Shown here one piece after another: positions 32,720 to 41,756 of a stretch of 64,000 bases of DNA. The translations under genes and the position numbers were made by a program. Within the stretch, counting starts at the first letter, position 1; every line of letters starts with the position of its first letter. The DNA comes from an uncultured Sutterella sp. (GTDB taxonomy: Bacteria; Pseudomonadota; Gammaproteobacteria; Burkholderiales; Burkholderiaceae_F), in contig UQOW01000009.1 of NCBI GenBank assembly GCA_900542805.1, forward strand, positions 1 through 64,000, in the 5' to 3' direction. The notes beneath the pieces are model-generated. The model saw only the letters and a list, made by a program, of their open reading frames with translations, was not told the origin of the DNA and did no database searches.

Positions 32720-34264
32720 TTAAACGCGCCAGAAGTCCCGAGTAAACAGAACGAAGACCGTGACGATTTCCAGACGGCCAATCAGCATACAGAAGGTGCA
32801 AAGCCAAAGCTGAAAAGCCGAGAGCGTTCCGTAGTTGACGGTCGGCCCAACTTTTTCCAGTCCCGGTCCCGTATTCGTTAGGCAAGCGAAAACGGCTGAA
32901 AAGGCCGAGGCAACATCTAGGCCCGAGGCAACCAACAGAACGCTTGCCGTTAGCAGGGCGGCTATCCATAACACAATAAAGTTCAAAACCATAAAGACAA
33001 TCGGGTCGGGAATCGTGACGCGATTGATGCGTAGCGGAATCACGGCTTTCGGGTGAAGGGTTTGTAAAAACCCTCGGGAAAGTTGCTTGGTAAGAATCAG
33101 CGCCCGAAGCATCTTAATGCCGCCGCCGACGCTTCCAGAACAGGTGGAGAAGGCTGCCAAGCACAGCATGATGACGCTCGCCGTTATCGGCCAGTGGCTG
33201 TAATCGGTACTGGAAAATCCGGTGGTCGAGGCGATGCTTACGACGTTAAAGAGCGCATAAAGGAACGTTTCGCTTGTCGAGTCGTACACGGCATTTAGCA
33301 CCAAAACGGCAAAGACGACAAGTACGCCTGAGGCGAGCACAAAAAGCCAGGCGCGAGCTTCCGGATCTTGCAGGTAAAGGAGAGGGGATCTTTTTTTCCA
33401 AACCAGGAAGTGCAACGAAAAGCTCATGCCGCTTATAAGCATAAAGAGAATGCAGACAAGAGTAATTGTGTTGTCGGACCAGAAGGCAAAGCTGGCATCG
33501 TGCGAAGAAAAGCCGCCGAGACTGACGGTTGAAAAGGCGTGCACGAGTGCGTCAAACCCGGACATGCCGGCCAGCTTGTAGCCGACAAAGCATGCAAGGC
33601 TTAACCCTACGTAGATCCACCAGAGTCCCTTGGCCGTGCTGGCAATGCGCGGTGTAAGTTTCGTGGCTTCAATAGTCGAGCCGATTTCGGCATTGGTCAC
33701 GGAAGACTTGTTCGTTCCGATTCCGAAAAGCGGAGAAATCGAAGGGGCAGCCTGACACAGGTTCACGAAACGAAATAACTGAGAGCCGCCGACTCCCATG
33801 AGCGGAAGCAGAGCAATCGCGAGAACGAGGATTCCCATGCCGCCGAGCCAACTTAGAAGACACCGCCAAAAGTTAATTGACTCCGGGAGGTTTTCGACGG
33901 AAAAGGCCGTTGCACAGGTCGTCGTAATGCCGCTCATGGCCTCAAAGTAGGCTTGCGAAAACGAAGCGTTCGGCAAGGTTACGAGCGGAACAGCGGCAAA
34001 AATCGGCAAAACAGACCAAAGAAGCGTGGCAAGCAAAAAGCCGTCGCGCGGCATCAGGTCGCGTTTATCATGTCGCGTTAAAGCAATCAGGGTAAGTGCG
34101 CCGCAAGCCGTCAAGATAGCTCCGAGGAAAAAACCGTGCGCGGCGCCGTCGTCAAAAAAGGCCGAAACGGCAAGCCCGAGCAGGTGAATGCCGGAAAAGA
34201 CCAACAAAACGGTTCCGATGATATTGAGAACCGGGAACAGTAAGTAACGTAGTCTCGCGAGCAT
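32720..34264 (-). CDS. trkH: Potassium uptake protein TrkH
   Basis: TrkH is the membrane channel of the Trk potassium system. The 514-residue product has about ten membrane segments and the four pore loops with selectivity-filter glycines: SGITTTCATAF, STVSLGGFS, SIASTTGFSS and LTNTGPG. The WLGGMGILVLAIALLP segment is typical. It starts 8 bp after trkA, its gating partner, in one leftward set. Confidence 0.94.
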   Translation of the reverse strand: MLARLRYLLFPVLNIIGTVLLVFSGIHLLGLAVSAFFDDGAAHGFFLGAILTACGALTLIALTRHDKRDLMPRDGFLLATLLWSVLPIFAAVPLVTLPNASFSQAYFEAMSGITTTCATAFSVENLPESINFWRCLLSWLGGMGILVLAIALLPLMGVGGSQLFRFVNLCQAAPSISPLFGIGTNKSSVTNAEIGSTIEATKLTPRIASTAKGLWWIYVGLSLACFVGYKLAGMSGFDALVHAFSTVSLGGFSSHDASFAFWSDNTITLVCILFMLISGMSFSLHFLVWKKRSPLLYLQDPEARAWLFVLASGVLVVFAVLVLNAVYDSTSETFLYALFNVVSIASTTGFSSTDYSHWPITASVIMLCLAAFSTCSGSVGGGIKMLRALILTKQLSRGFLQTLHPKAVIPLRINRVTIPDPIVFMVLNFIVLWIAALLTASVLLVASGLDVASAFSAVFACLTNTGPGLEKVGPTVNYGTLSAFQLWLCTFCMLIGRLEIVTVFVLFTRDFWRV

Positions 34265-34272
34265 CGGCGCAA

Positions 34273-35649
34273 TCAGAAGAATCCGACATCGACGGCAAAC
34301 AGGGCTTCGATTTTAGGCATCAAGTGTTTGTCGGCGGAAAAAACAATCACGCGATCTTCAGGTTGGAGGACTAAATCGGGTGATGCGGCCAAAAAGACCG
34401 TCCCGCGCACGATGGCGCAGACAGTCGAGCCCTTAGGAAGTTTAATCGAGCTGATGGTTTGTCCGATAACCCGAGATGTTCCTGGCGTGCCGTGGGCAAT
34501 AATTTCGAGCACTTCGGAAGTGGCATTATGTACGCCGTGCACAGCCACAACATCGCCGCGACGCACGTACTGCATCAGCTCGCTTAACGTGACGCGAGTC
34601 TTAGAGATGATGATGTCAATACTCGTATCCCGAACCAAATCGGCAAAAGTTTGATTGTCCACGAGCGCAATGGAGCGTTTTGCTCCGAGGCGTTTTGCCA
34701 AAAGAGCGCTCATGATATTGCCGTCATCGTGTTTACTTAAGCTAATAAATAGGTCACAGGTGTCGATGTCAACATTAGATAGATCTTCCTGCTGTAGGTA
34801 CGAGCCCTTGACCAAAAGGATTTTCTCGGGAAGTTGTTCGGCAATGTCCCTGGCCTTCTGTTCGTCTTGCTCGAGAATTTTAATGTTGTAGGCGTTGCGA
34901 TTTTTAAGCCCGGATACAATCCGAAGCGCCATGTCGGCATCGCCGGCGATGACAAGGTTTTTATTGTGGTTTTCTTTCGGATGTATGTAGGAAATAAGCG
35001 AATCGGCCGTCTCGGTGCTTACGAGAACCAAAACTTCGTCGCCGGCGTCAAGCGCCGCATCGGGCGCAAGGAGCTTGTCATCGTGAAAGGCCGCCACAAA
35101 GGTCGCCTTATGGTCATCTAAAACGGGGCGCAATTGCTCGCCTCTCTGACCGATACATTCGCTTTCCTGTCCGACATCGATTGTCATGAGGTACAGGGTT
35201 CCTTGTGCCAGATCAAGCACTTGCAGGGCCTGCGGGAACTCGATTAAGCGAAGCAGAGCATCGGTTAAGGCTTTCTCGGGCCAGATTGTGCTTGTGATGT
35301 GAAAGCCGGCGTCTCCGAGTAAATCCGGGTAGTTGCTTAACTCATTGCGACGCACTCGAGCAATGCGAGTCGGAACGTTAAATAGTTCACTTGCAAGCAG
35401 ACAAGCTACAAGGTTGGTTTCATCACTCGCTGTGACGGCAATCACAATATCGGCATCTTCAATGCCGGCTTCCCGCAAAACCGCCGGGCTTGCCGCATCA
35501 CCGACAATCCCGCGCAAATCAAAATGGCGTTGCAGTTGTAGAACCCGGCTCTGTTCGATATCGACGACCGTAATGTCGTTGGATTCGCCGACCAAGGCTT
35601 GTGCGACGGCGTCTCCCGTGTGTCCGGCTCCGAGAATCAGTACGCGCAT
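34273..35649 (-). CDS. trkA: Potassium system regulator TrkA (degenerate second Rossmann motif)
   Basis: TrkA is the cytosolic NAD(H)/ATP-binding ring that gates TrkH. The 458-residue product has the usual duplicated RCK_N-RCK_C layout. The first domain has an intact glycine motif (MRVLILGAGHTGDAVAQAL). The second begins NLVIAGDADMALRIVSGL, where G-x-G-x-x-G is lost. The C-terminal RCK_C repeats are present. Part of the ntrY-ntrX-trkA-trkH order conserved in betaproteobacteria, 12 bp after ntrX. Confidence 0.93.
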   Translation of the reverse strand: MRVLILGAGHTGDAVAQALVGESNDITVVDIEQSRVLQLQRHFDLRGIVGDAASPAVLREAGIEDADIVIAVTASDETNLVACLLASELFNVPTRIARVRRNELSNYPDLLGDAGFHITSTIWPEKALTDALLRLIEFPQALQVLDLAQGTLYLMTIDVGQESECIGQRGEQLRPVLDDHKATFVAAFHDDKLLAPDAALDAGDEVLVLVSTETADSLISYIHPKENHNKNLVIAGDADMALRIVSGLKNRNAYNIKILEQDEQKARDIAEQLPEKILLVKGSYLQQEDLSNVDIDTCDLFISLSKHDDGNIMSALLAKRLGAKRSIALVDNQTFADLVRDTSIDIIISKTRVTLSELMQYVRRGDVVAVHGVHNATSEVLEIIAHGTPGTSRVIGQTISSIKLPKGSTVCAIVRGTVFLAASPDLVLQPEDRVIVFSADKHLMPKIEALFAVDVGFF

Positions 35650-35661
35650 AGCTCGGAAAAA

Positions 35662-36357
35662 CTACTTGTTGTGTGTTACTTTGGCTACGTTCGAAGGACG
35701 GGGAATATCCATGTGAAGAGCCTTGAGTTTTCTGTACAGGTGCGTCCGCTCCAGACCGGCATGGCGTGCCACACGAGTAATCTGATAATCCTCGTACTCG
35801 ATGAGCTTCTTGAAATAGGCGCGCTCCGTGGCTTCGCGCACTTCCCGTAGCGAGGCATTGAAATCAATCACAATCTCGGTGCCCGGAATATTAAATTTCG
35901 GGAGCTCGACGGGAACTTTCGGTTTTGGTGCGGTAGCAACAATCGGGGGAAAATCATTGTCCACGCGGTACTTGGCAAAAGCCGTGATGCGGTTTTTCAC
36001 CTCAATGCCGTGACGCACGGCCTGTAGGAGCTTTTGCATCGAAATCGGTTTTTCCAAAAAAGACAAAGAACCGAATTTGGTTGCTTCGACGGCGGTTTCA
36101 ATCGTGGCATGACCGCTCATCATGATGACCTGACTGTCAAAGTCTTTATCGGCTTTCCATTCTTTGAGAAGGGAAACGCCGTCCATGTCAGGCATCCAAA
36201 TATCCAAGAGAATCAAATCGAATTTCGTTTGCGCTACTTTTTGACGAGCGACCTCGGCATTTTCCGCTTCTTCGACGGTGTAGCCCTCATCCGAGAGAAT
36301 CTCCGAGAGAAGATCGCGGATGCCTATTTCATCATCAACAATCAGAATGCTTGCCAT
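35662..36357 (-). CDS. ntrX: NtrX-like response regulator without AAA+ domain
   Basis: The 231-residue product has an N-terminal receiver domain (MASILIVDDE; phospho-acceptor Asp52 in LLDIWMPDMDG; MMSGHATIETAV; LEKPI) and a C-terminal Fis-type helix-turn-helix (ATERAYFKKLIEY to RTHLYRKLKAL). The sigma-54-activating AAA+ domain of classical NtrX is missing; a proline-rich linker takes its place. It probably acts with NtrY as a two-component pair and cannot drive sigma-54 promoters itself. I chose ATG 36357 because it starts the receiver domain. Confidence 0.9.
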   Translation of the reverse strand: MASILIVDDEIGIRDLLSEILSDEGYTVEEAENAEVARQKVAQTKFDLILLDIWMPDMDGVSLLKEWKADKDFDSQVIMMSGHATIETAVEATKFGSLSFLEKPISMQKLLQAVRHGIEVKNRITAFAKYRVDNDFPPIVATAPKPKVPVELPKFNIPGTEIVIDFNASLREVREATERAYFKKLIEYEDYQITRVARHAGLERTHLYRKLKALHMDIPRPSNVAKVTHNK

Positions 36358-36545
36358 AGCGCAATACTCGTTGCGAAAAAATACGATTGAACAAAGCGGC
36401 GAGAATAAATGACACCGAAAAAACAAGTGTGCCGCCTGCACCCTTGTTTTCCTTTTTTATCGCGTTAACCGTTGCAAATAATATCCGCATTTGAAAAATC
36501 AGGCAATACACAAAAGCGAGAGGGGCGACTCTTTTTATGTTTCTT

Positions 36546-36591
36546 CGGGCTTTTCTCTTTAGGTAAAGCCCGCCTGAGGGGGGCTAGGCGG
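36546..36591 (-). other. Two overlapping hairpins between ntrY and ntrX
   Basis: At the end of ntrY, CCGCCT (36570-36575) and AGGCGG (36586-36591) form one stem. CGGGCTTT (36546-36553... read as 36546-36553) and AAAGCCCG (36565-36572) form another. They share bases 36570-36572, so only one can form fully. No T-run follows. They lie in the 226-bp gap before ntrX, which is otherwise without a gene, and may tune expression of the regulator relative to the kinase. Confidence 0.4.
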
Positions 36592-38734
36592 CAACAGGAA
36601 AAACGATTGTTACGCGTGCGCCCAGGACGATTGCATTGTCTTCCAGCTTGTTTTCAATCGAGATTTTGGCTTTGTGTTCATCCAAAATCTTTTTGACCAT
36701 CGGTAGACCCAAGCCCGTTCCCGTGGTTTTTGTCGTGATATACGGCTCAAAAGCTCTTGCCAGGACGCTCGTTTGGAAGCCCGGACCGTTATCTTCGATG
36801 GTCATGCGCACGGCCGAGGGACTCCCCTCGGCAGAAACCGATTCCGTGCGAATGTAAATTTTCGGATTATTGACGTCGGCACAGGCTTCGATGGAATTTC
36901 CAAGCAGATTAAAAAGCACTTGACGAATCTGGGCCGCATCCACCGAAACGGCCGGTAGCGGACTTTCCAATTCCCGCAAAATCCGAATGCCTCCTGAGTG
37001 ATAAAACGTGATCATGTCCTCAATTAAAGCATTTAAATCAACGGCTTTTAAGCTCGGAGGCGGTAGCCTGGCAAAGTCGCGGAAGTCGTTGACCATTTTT
37101 TTCATTGTGTCGACCTGATCGATAATCGTGGAAGTCGCTCGACTTAAAAGGGCGGCATCGGCCGGGTCAAGTTTCTTTTCCAGTTTCATCGAAAGGCGTT
37201 CGGCAGCTAAGCGAATCGGCGTTAAGGGGTTTTTGATTTCGTGCGCCAGGCGACGGGCCACTTCGTTCCAGGCTTGCGCTTTTTGGGCATCGATTAAGGC
37301 CGAGACGTTGTCAAAAGCAACAACCCAACCGACAGCCCCTTCGAGCTCCAAACGCGATCCGCGGATAAAAAGCGAGACGTCCGGGTCGGGGGCGCGAGAA
37401 AGCTCGAAGTCCAGACGAAAACTTCCAGTGTCGGCGATGCGAATTTGATCGGCAAGGGCCGCGGCAAGACGAGGTTCGACGCTTGCCAGATTATCTCCCG
37501 GGTTAACACGGGAGGGGGCGAGGATGACGTTGGCTGCCGTATTGGCAAGCAGCACGGCAAGAGAAGAGTCTAACAGTAAAACTCCGGCGGAAATATTCGA
37601 CAGAACGCTGGCGAGATAGGCACGCGAGCGCTCGGTGGCAAGTCTTTGTTTTTCTGCGTTTTTTTGCGCTTCGGCAATTTGGGAAACCATGGAATTAAAC
37701 GATTGCGTAAGTTCGTTCATCTCGTCGTTACCCAAAAGCTCACGAATCGGAACGAGATTGCCGTTTGCGACTTTTTTCGTGCCGACGGCAAGCTGCAGAA
37801 CCGGTTCTGTCATTGTTTGGGCAAACCAAAGCGCCATGGCAATGGCCGCCAAAAGCGTCAGAAGCATCGTCAAGGTTAGCGTGACGCGGTAAATGGTCTG
37901 CAATGATGCGCGCGTGAGCGTTAATTCCTGATAATCGCGAAAGCCCTCGACAAGACCACGGGCGCCTTGAGCAAATTTAAACGGAACGGTATTGGAAAAC
38001 TGCAAAAAACAGTTATTTTCCAACGTGCGATCCGGATAAATCGGGACAAGTGTCCGAATGCGCATCGGGTCATCGGGCGTTGATGATTCGCCTTCAAGAA
38101 GAGAAAAACCTTTTTTCTCAAGAGAATCAACCATATCGGTCACAAGAGGAATATCGACCTTAACTTGGGAGTCCGGTGCAATCGAAGAGTGAGAGATGTT
38201 TCCTTGGGGTTGGAAAATCAGAGCAACTTCCGATTCAAAATCTTCGCGCAACTTTTCGATGCCGGCATCCCATTGGTTTTCCGGCAATTCAGAAAGGCTT
38301 AAGGCTGCTCGGCGGGCAAAGAAAAGGAGTCTGCCGCGCTCGTTTTCCAGAATGTCGCTGGAAAGTGTGATGCCCTCTTCAAGGGCCCGCTCAATACGAG
38401 CATCGAACCAGGAATCAATCGATCGGCCGATAAACTGAGCCGAGACCAAATAGAGCAGCATGCAGGGAACAAATGCGATGGCGGCAATTGTCAGCGCAAG
38501 ACGAGCCGTCATGCGAGATCCGAAATCGTTATGACGCCAATTGAGGTAAAGCTGAAAACTCAGACGTAAAACAATAATCAGAAGAATCAGGGTCGTCAGG
38601 ACATTTAATGCAGTGAGCGCGGGAAAAAAGCGCCCGAGTCGCGTCGAGGCCGCTCCGCCGGCAACCGCATAAATGAGCAAAAAAACACCGGCCGCAACGA
38701 TGCCGAAGAATCCAATGCGTAGCCAGCGTTGCAT
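36584..38734 (-). CDS. ntrY: NtrY-like membrane sensor histidine kinase
   Basis: The 716-residue product has three to four membrane segments (about 8-28, 41-62, 78-98 and 285-305), a periplasmic-type sensor region between the last two, a HAMP domain (about 310-360), a PAS-like domain (about 370-485), the HisKA box with His498 in LAHEIKNPLTPIRLAAERL, and an ATPase domain with EDNGPGF and TGLGLPMVKKIL. It would phosphorylate the downstream NtrX-like regulator. The signal is unknown; NtrYX systems respond to redox or nitrogen state in other species. 11 bp after the DUF4390 gene. Confidence 0.94.
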   Translation of the reverse strand: MQRWLRIGFFGIVAAGVFLLIYAVAGGAASTRLGRFFPALTALNVLTTLILLIIVLRLSFQLYLNWRHNDFGSRMTARLALTIAAIAFVPCMLLYLVSAQFIGRSIDSWFDARIERALEEGITLSSDILENERGRLLFFARRAALSLSELPENQWDAGIEKLREDFESEVALIFQPQGNISHSSIAPDSQVKVDIPLVTDMVDSLEKKGFSLLEGESSTPDDPMRIRTLVPIYPDRTLENNCFLQFSNTVPFKFAQGARGLVEGFRDYQELTLTRASLQTIYRVTLTLTMLLTLLAAIAMALWFAQTMTEPVLQLAVGTKKVANGNLVPIRELLGNDEMNELTQSFNSMVSQIAEAQKNAEKQRLATERSRAYLASVLSNISAGVLLLDSSLAVLLANTAANVILAPSRVNPGDNLASVEPRLAAALADQIRIADTGSFRLDFELSRAPDPDVSLFIRGSRLELEGAVGWVVAFDNVSALIDAQKAQAWNEVARRLAHEIKNPLTPIRLAAERLSMKLEKKLDPADAALLSRATSTIIDQVDTMKKMVNDFRDFARLPPPSLKAVDLNALIEDMITFYHSGGIRILRELESPLPAVSVDAAQIRQVLFNLLGNSIEACADVNNPKIYIRTESVSAEGSPSAVRMTIEDNGPGFQTSVLARAFEPYITTKTTGTGLGLPMVKKILDEHKAKISIENKLEDNAIVLGARVTIVFPVAA

Positions 38735-38745
38735 AACTCGTCCCT

Positions 38746-39339
38746 TTAGTTGGTATCGAGGGCCTTTGTCAGGACGATGTTTTGCCAGTCGCTTTCAAGG
38801 GCCCAGTCCGAGTTGCCGCCGATTGTCACTTGCAGGGGCTTAGGTAGACGCGATAGGTCAAGTCGCATCCGGGTTTGTGCTAGAACGTCTGTGTGGTTAC
38901 GGATGGCATCTGTGTCGGCCACAACCCAACCGCGAACATTTTTCAAAAGTAAAAGCGCTTGGTCTAACGTATCGAAGGATTGAACAAGACCGTCGCGCGA
39001 CAGGCGCAATTGACGCGATAAGGGGCTGTAGCTAAGGCGTTGCAGTAGGGTAGAGGTCACAAGGGTTTTATCAAACCAGAGCAATCTCGGTTCCATAAGC
39101 CGAAATTCGTAGGCAAAGTACAGCGCAATCCCGCGTCTGAGATAGTCGGATAGAACCGGCGACAGATCAAATTCCCAGTTAACGCTCAGTTGAAGACCGG
39201 GGAATGCCCCGTCGGTCACGCGCGCAAGTTGCGCGCGCATGAGCTGAACATCGGACGGGCCGGCGCGCACGAGCTCGGAAGCTGCCGGCGCAAAAAGCGC
39301 GGCAGCGAGCGATGCACACAACAGTCGTCGCGAGACCAT
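38746..39339 (-). CDS. DUF4390 family exported protein
   Basis: A 197-residue protein with an N-terminal signal peptide (SRRLLCASLAAALFAPAASE). The mature part has LQLSVNWEFDLSPVLSDYLRRG and LLWFDKTLVTSTLLQRLSYSP (key residues WEFDLS and LWFDK). It matches DUF4390, which in betaproteobacteria lies between rsmB and ntrY exactly as here. Role unknown; the linkage with ntrY suggests an envelope sensing partner, which is only inference. Confidence 0.85.
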   Translation of the reverse strand: MVSRRLLCASLAAALFAPAASELVRAGPSDVQLMRAQLARVTDGAFPGLQLSVNWEFDLSPVLSDYLRRGIALYFAYEFRLMEPRLLWFDKTLVTSTLLQRLSYSPLSRQLRLSRDGLVQSFDTLDQALLLLKNVRGWVVADTDAIRNHTDVLAQTRMRLDLSRLPKPLQVTIGGNSDWALESDWQNIVLTKALDTN

Positions 39340-39346
39340 ATTCGAA

Positions 39347-40654
39347 CTACCCTTTTGTTAATAAAGCATAAAAGAAACCGTCTCGGATACAGGCCAGACC
39401 GAGTGCGTCCTCTGTGTCCGAATCGCGCGGCAATACCGTCAGTATCGCTGGCAGGCCGTCGGCAAGAGGGACGGCACGAGCGTCTTTATGCCGTTTAAGG
39501 AAGTCGGCGATTTGCAGAGGCCCTTCTTCCTTAAAAACTGAGCATACGACATACAAAAGCCTTCCTCCAAACTTTACCCGTGGCCAAAGTGCATCCAGAA
39601 GTATCTTTTGTTGTTTTGCAAGCGCAACAATGTCACTCGGTTGCCGTAAGAAGGCAACGTCGGGATGGCGTCGCAAGATGCCGCTTGCTGTGCAGGGAGC
39701 ATCAAGCAAAACGGCGTCAAAACGACTGTCAGGACCGCCCCAAGAGGTCGTATCGGTAGCATCGGCTTGTAAAACACGCGCCTTTAAGCCGAGACGTTTT
39801 AAGTTTTCCCGAATGCGTTCGACACGCTCCGGGCTGATTTCCAAGGCTAAAACGTCGGCATCCGCCAGTTCCAAAATGTGGCATGTTTTCCCGCCCGGGG
39901 CCGCACAAGCATCAAGAATACTTTCGTTGTCTTGAGGAGCAAGCCATCTGGCGGCCAGCTGCGCCCCGGCATCTTGCACACTGACAAGCCCCTCGTTAAA
40001 GCTCGGAATCTCCTCGATGCCACAGGGCGGATCGACAACAACACCGTCTTGCCCGACGGGAAATGCCGTGAGCCCTTTTTCTTGAGCTAGTTTGCACCAA
40101 GCCTGCGGTGTCGTTTTCCGTCGATTGACACGCAAAACAAGTCTCGGCGGAATTTGCGCAAGTTTTAAGAGAGTCTCTGCATCGGTTTGACCTAAATCTT
40201 GAGAGAGTTTTCGCAAGAGCCATTCCGGGGCATTGAGTCGAACGACGGCGTTTTGCATCGCCTCGGCAACAAGCGCGTCGCTTTCTCGGCAAAAGCGTCT
40301 TAAGCAGGCATTGACAAAGCCCGAGGCGGCAGATGTTTTTCGGCCCGCCTTAACGAAATTGACTGTTTCATTGACCAAGGCAAAGCGCTTGGTCGGGTAA
40401 AGTAGCATCTCGCTGAGCGCAATCATCAAAATACGTCGCACATTTTCGGTCGGGGGACGAGCGCTCAGAAACTGAATGAGGCAGTCGCAAAGAAAATATC
40501 GGCGTGTCAAGTCATATAAAACAGCTTGCAAAGCCGGGCGCATTCGCCTATCTGTTAAGGAAGCGCCGACAGCCGCATCAAGGGTTTTCCCGGACTCAAA
40601 TAGCGTGAGCGCATTCAGGGCTGGGCCGAGGAGTCGCCCGAAGGGATCGCTCAT
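39347..40654 (-). CDS. rsmB: 16S rRNA (cytosine-967-C5)-methyltransferase RsmB
   Basis: RsmB methylates C967 of 16S rRNA using SAM. The 435-residue product has the N-terminal NusB-like domain (about 1-135) and a Rossmann methyltransferase domain with ILDACAAPGGKT (SAM site), DAPCTASGILRRHPD (first cysteine) and the second, nucleophilic cysteine in YVVCSVFKEE. I chose ATG 40654, which overlaps the fmt stop as ATGA; the longer open frame to 40744 lies wholly inside fmt. Confidence 0.94.
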   Translation of the reverse strand: MSDPFGRLLGPALNALTLFESGKTLDAAVGASLTDRRMRPALQAVLYDLTRRYFLCDCLIQFLSARPPTENVRRILMIALSEMLLYPTKRFALVNETVNFVKAGRKTSAASGFVNACLRRFCRESDALVAEAMQNAVVRLNAPEWLLRKLSQDLGQTDAETLLKLAQIPPRLVLRVNRRKTTPQAWCKLAQEKGLTAFPVGQDGVVVDPPCGIEEIPSFNEGLVSVQDAGAQLAARWLAPQDNESILDACAAPGGKTCHILELADADVLALEISPERVERIRENLKRLGLKARVLQADATDTTSWGGPDSRFDAVLLDAPCTASGILRRHPDVAFLRQPSDIVALAKQQKILLDALWPRVKFGGRLLYVVCSVFKEEGPLQIADFLKRHKDARAVPLADGLPAILTVLPRDSDTEDALGLACIRDGFFYALLTKG

Positions 40655-41607
40655 TTCAAAACGTCTCCTTCCTGCAAGGGGAAAGACTGCAAAAAGGCCG
40701 CAACGTCCATGACGGGCTTGCCGGCTTTTTGCAGGCGTAAGCATTCAACGGCACCGTCGGCACAGGCCACAACCAGGCGCTTTTTGGCGCAAAGCACCTG
40801 GCCGGGAGTGCCGGTTCCTTCTGCCGGGCGCAAGGCCCAAATCTTAATGGTCTCACCACAGGCTGCTGTCTTAAGTCCTGGGAACGGGAAAAAGGCACGG
40901 CAACGGCGATCGAGGACTGTAGCAGGTGTGTTCCAATCGATATCGGATTCCGTTTTCAGTAACTTTTGAGCATAGGTTGCTTTCGTATCGTCTTGCGGGA
41001 CGGCCTTGAGGGACTCGGCATTTTCTAGGGCTTGAACAATAGCGCGAGCGCCGAGCTCGCTGAGTTTTTCTGCGAGTGTTGCCGCTGTTTCGGTTGAGGT
41101 AATCGGAACGGACTTCACCAGCAGAACCGGTCCCGTATCCAGCCCTTTTTCCATTTTCATGATGGAAATGCCGGTTTGTGTGTCTCCGGCCTCAATGGCG
41201 CGTTGTATTGGAGCCGCCCCTCGCCATCGCGGTAGGAGCGAAGCGTGAATGTTGACGGCTGTCAGGAAGTGATTATGTCCGATTCCAAGGGTAGCCGTCA
41301 GCGCTTTTTCGGGCAAAATCAGTCCGTAGGCGGCAACGACAAATACGTCGGCATCGGCGCTTTGTAATCGATGTAAGACCTTTTCGGCGCCAATCGGGTC
41401 CTTGCGAACGGAAAGAGTCTCAGGCGTGATGACTTCTAGACCGTGCTTGAGGGCAACGTCTTTGACGGGCGAGGCCTTCAGTTTCATGCCGCGTCCGCTC
41501 GGTCTGTCCGGTTGGGTTAAAACGAGAGCAATGTCGTGTCCGGCTTCAATTAAAGCGCGAAGGGACGCCGCAGCGAAATCCGGGGTTCCAGCGAAAATGA
41601 TGCGCAT
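40651..41607 (-). CDS. fmt: Methionyl-tRNA formyltransferase
   Basis: Fmt formylates initiator Met-tRNA. The 318-residue product starts MRIIFAGTPDFAAASLRAL and contains the formyl-binding NIHASLLPRWRGAAPIQ with its catalytic Asn and His, and GLDTGPVLL. A short insertion (GIGHNHFLTAV) precedes the N-I-H-A-S loop. I chose ATG 41607 with AGAGGTC upstream. It is coupled to rsmB; def, usually next to it, is separated here by a divergent hydrolase gene. Confidence 0.95.
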   Translation of the reverse strand: MRIIFAGTPDFAAASLRALIEAGHDIALVLTQPDRPSGRGMKLKASPVKDVALKHGLEVITPETLSVRKDPIGAEKVLHRLQSADADVFVVAAYGLILPEKALTATLGIGHNHFLTAVNIHASLLPRWRGAAPIQRAIEAGDTQTGISIMKMEKGLDTGPVLLVKSVPITSTETAATLAEKLSELGARAIVQALENAESLKAVPQDDTKATYAQKLLKTESDIDWNTPATVLDRRCRAFFPFPGLKTAACGETIKIWALRPAEGTGTPGQVLCAKKRLVVACADGAVECLRLQKAGKPVMDVAAFLQSFPLQEGDVLK

Positions 41608-41756
41608 AAAAAGACCTCTGCTACCAATATAATAAGAGCAGACGCATTTTAGCAACCGGGTTCAGAGGTCCCGGCTCGGAGTCGCAATCCTGAAACACCC
41701 CGAATGTGTTGGGGTACATATGAACGCGGACTGAAGAAAAGAGCAAAGGGTTTTAG

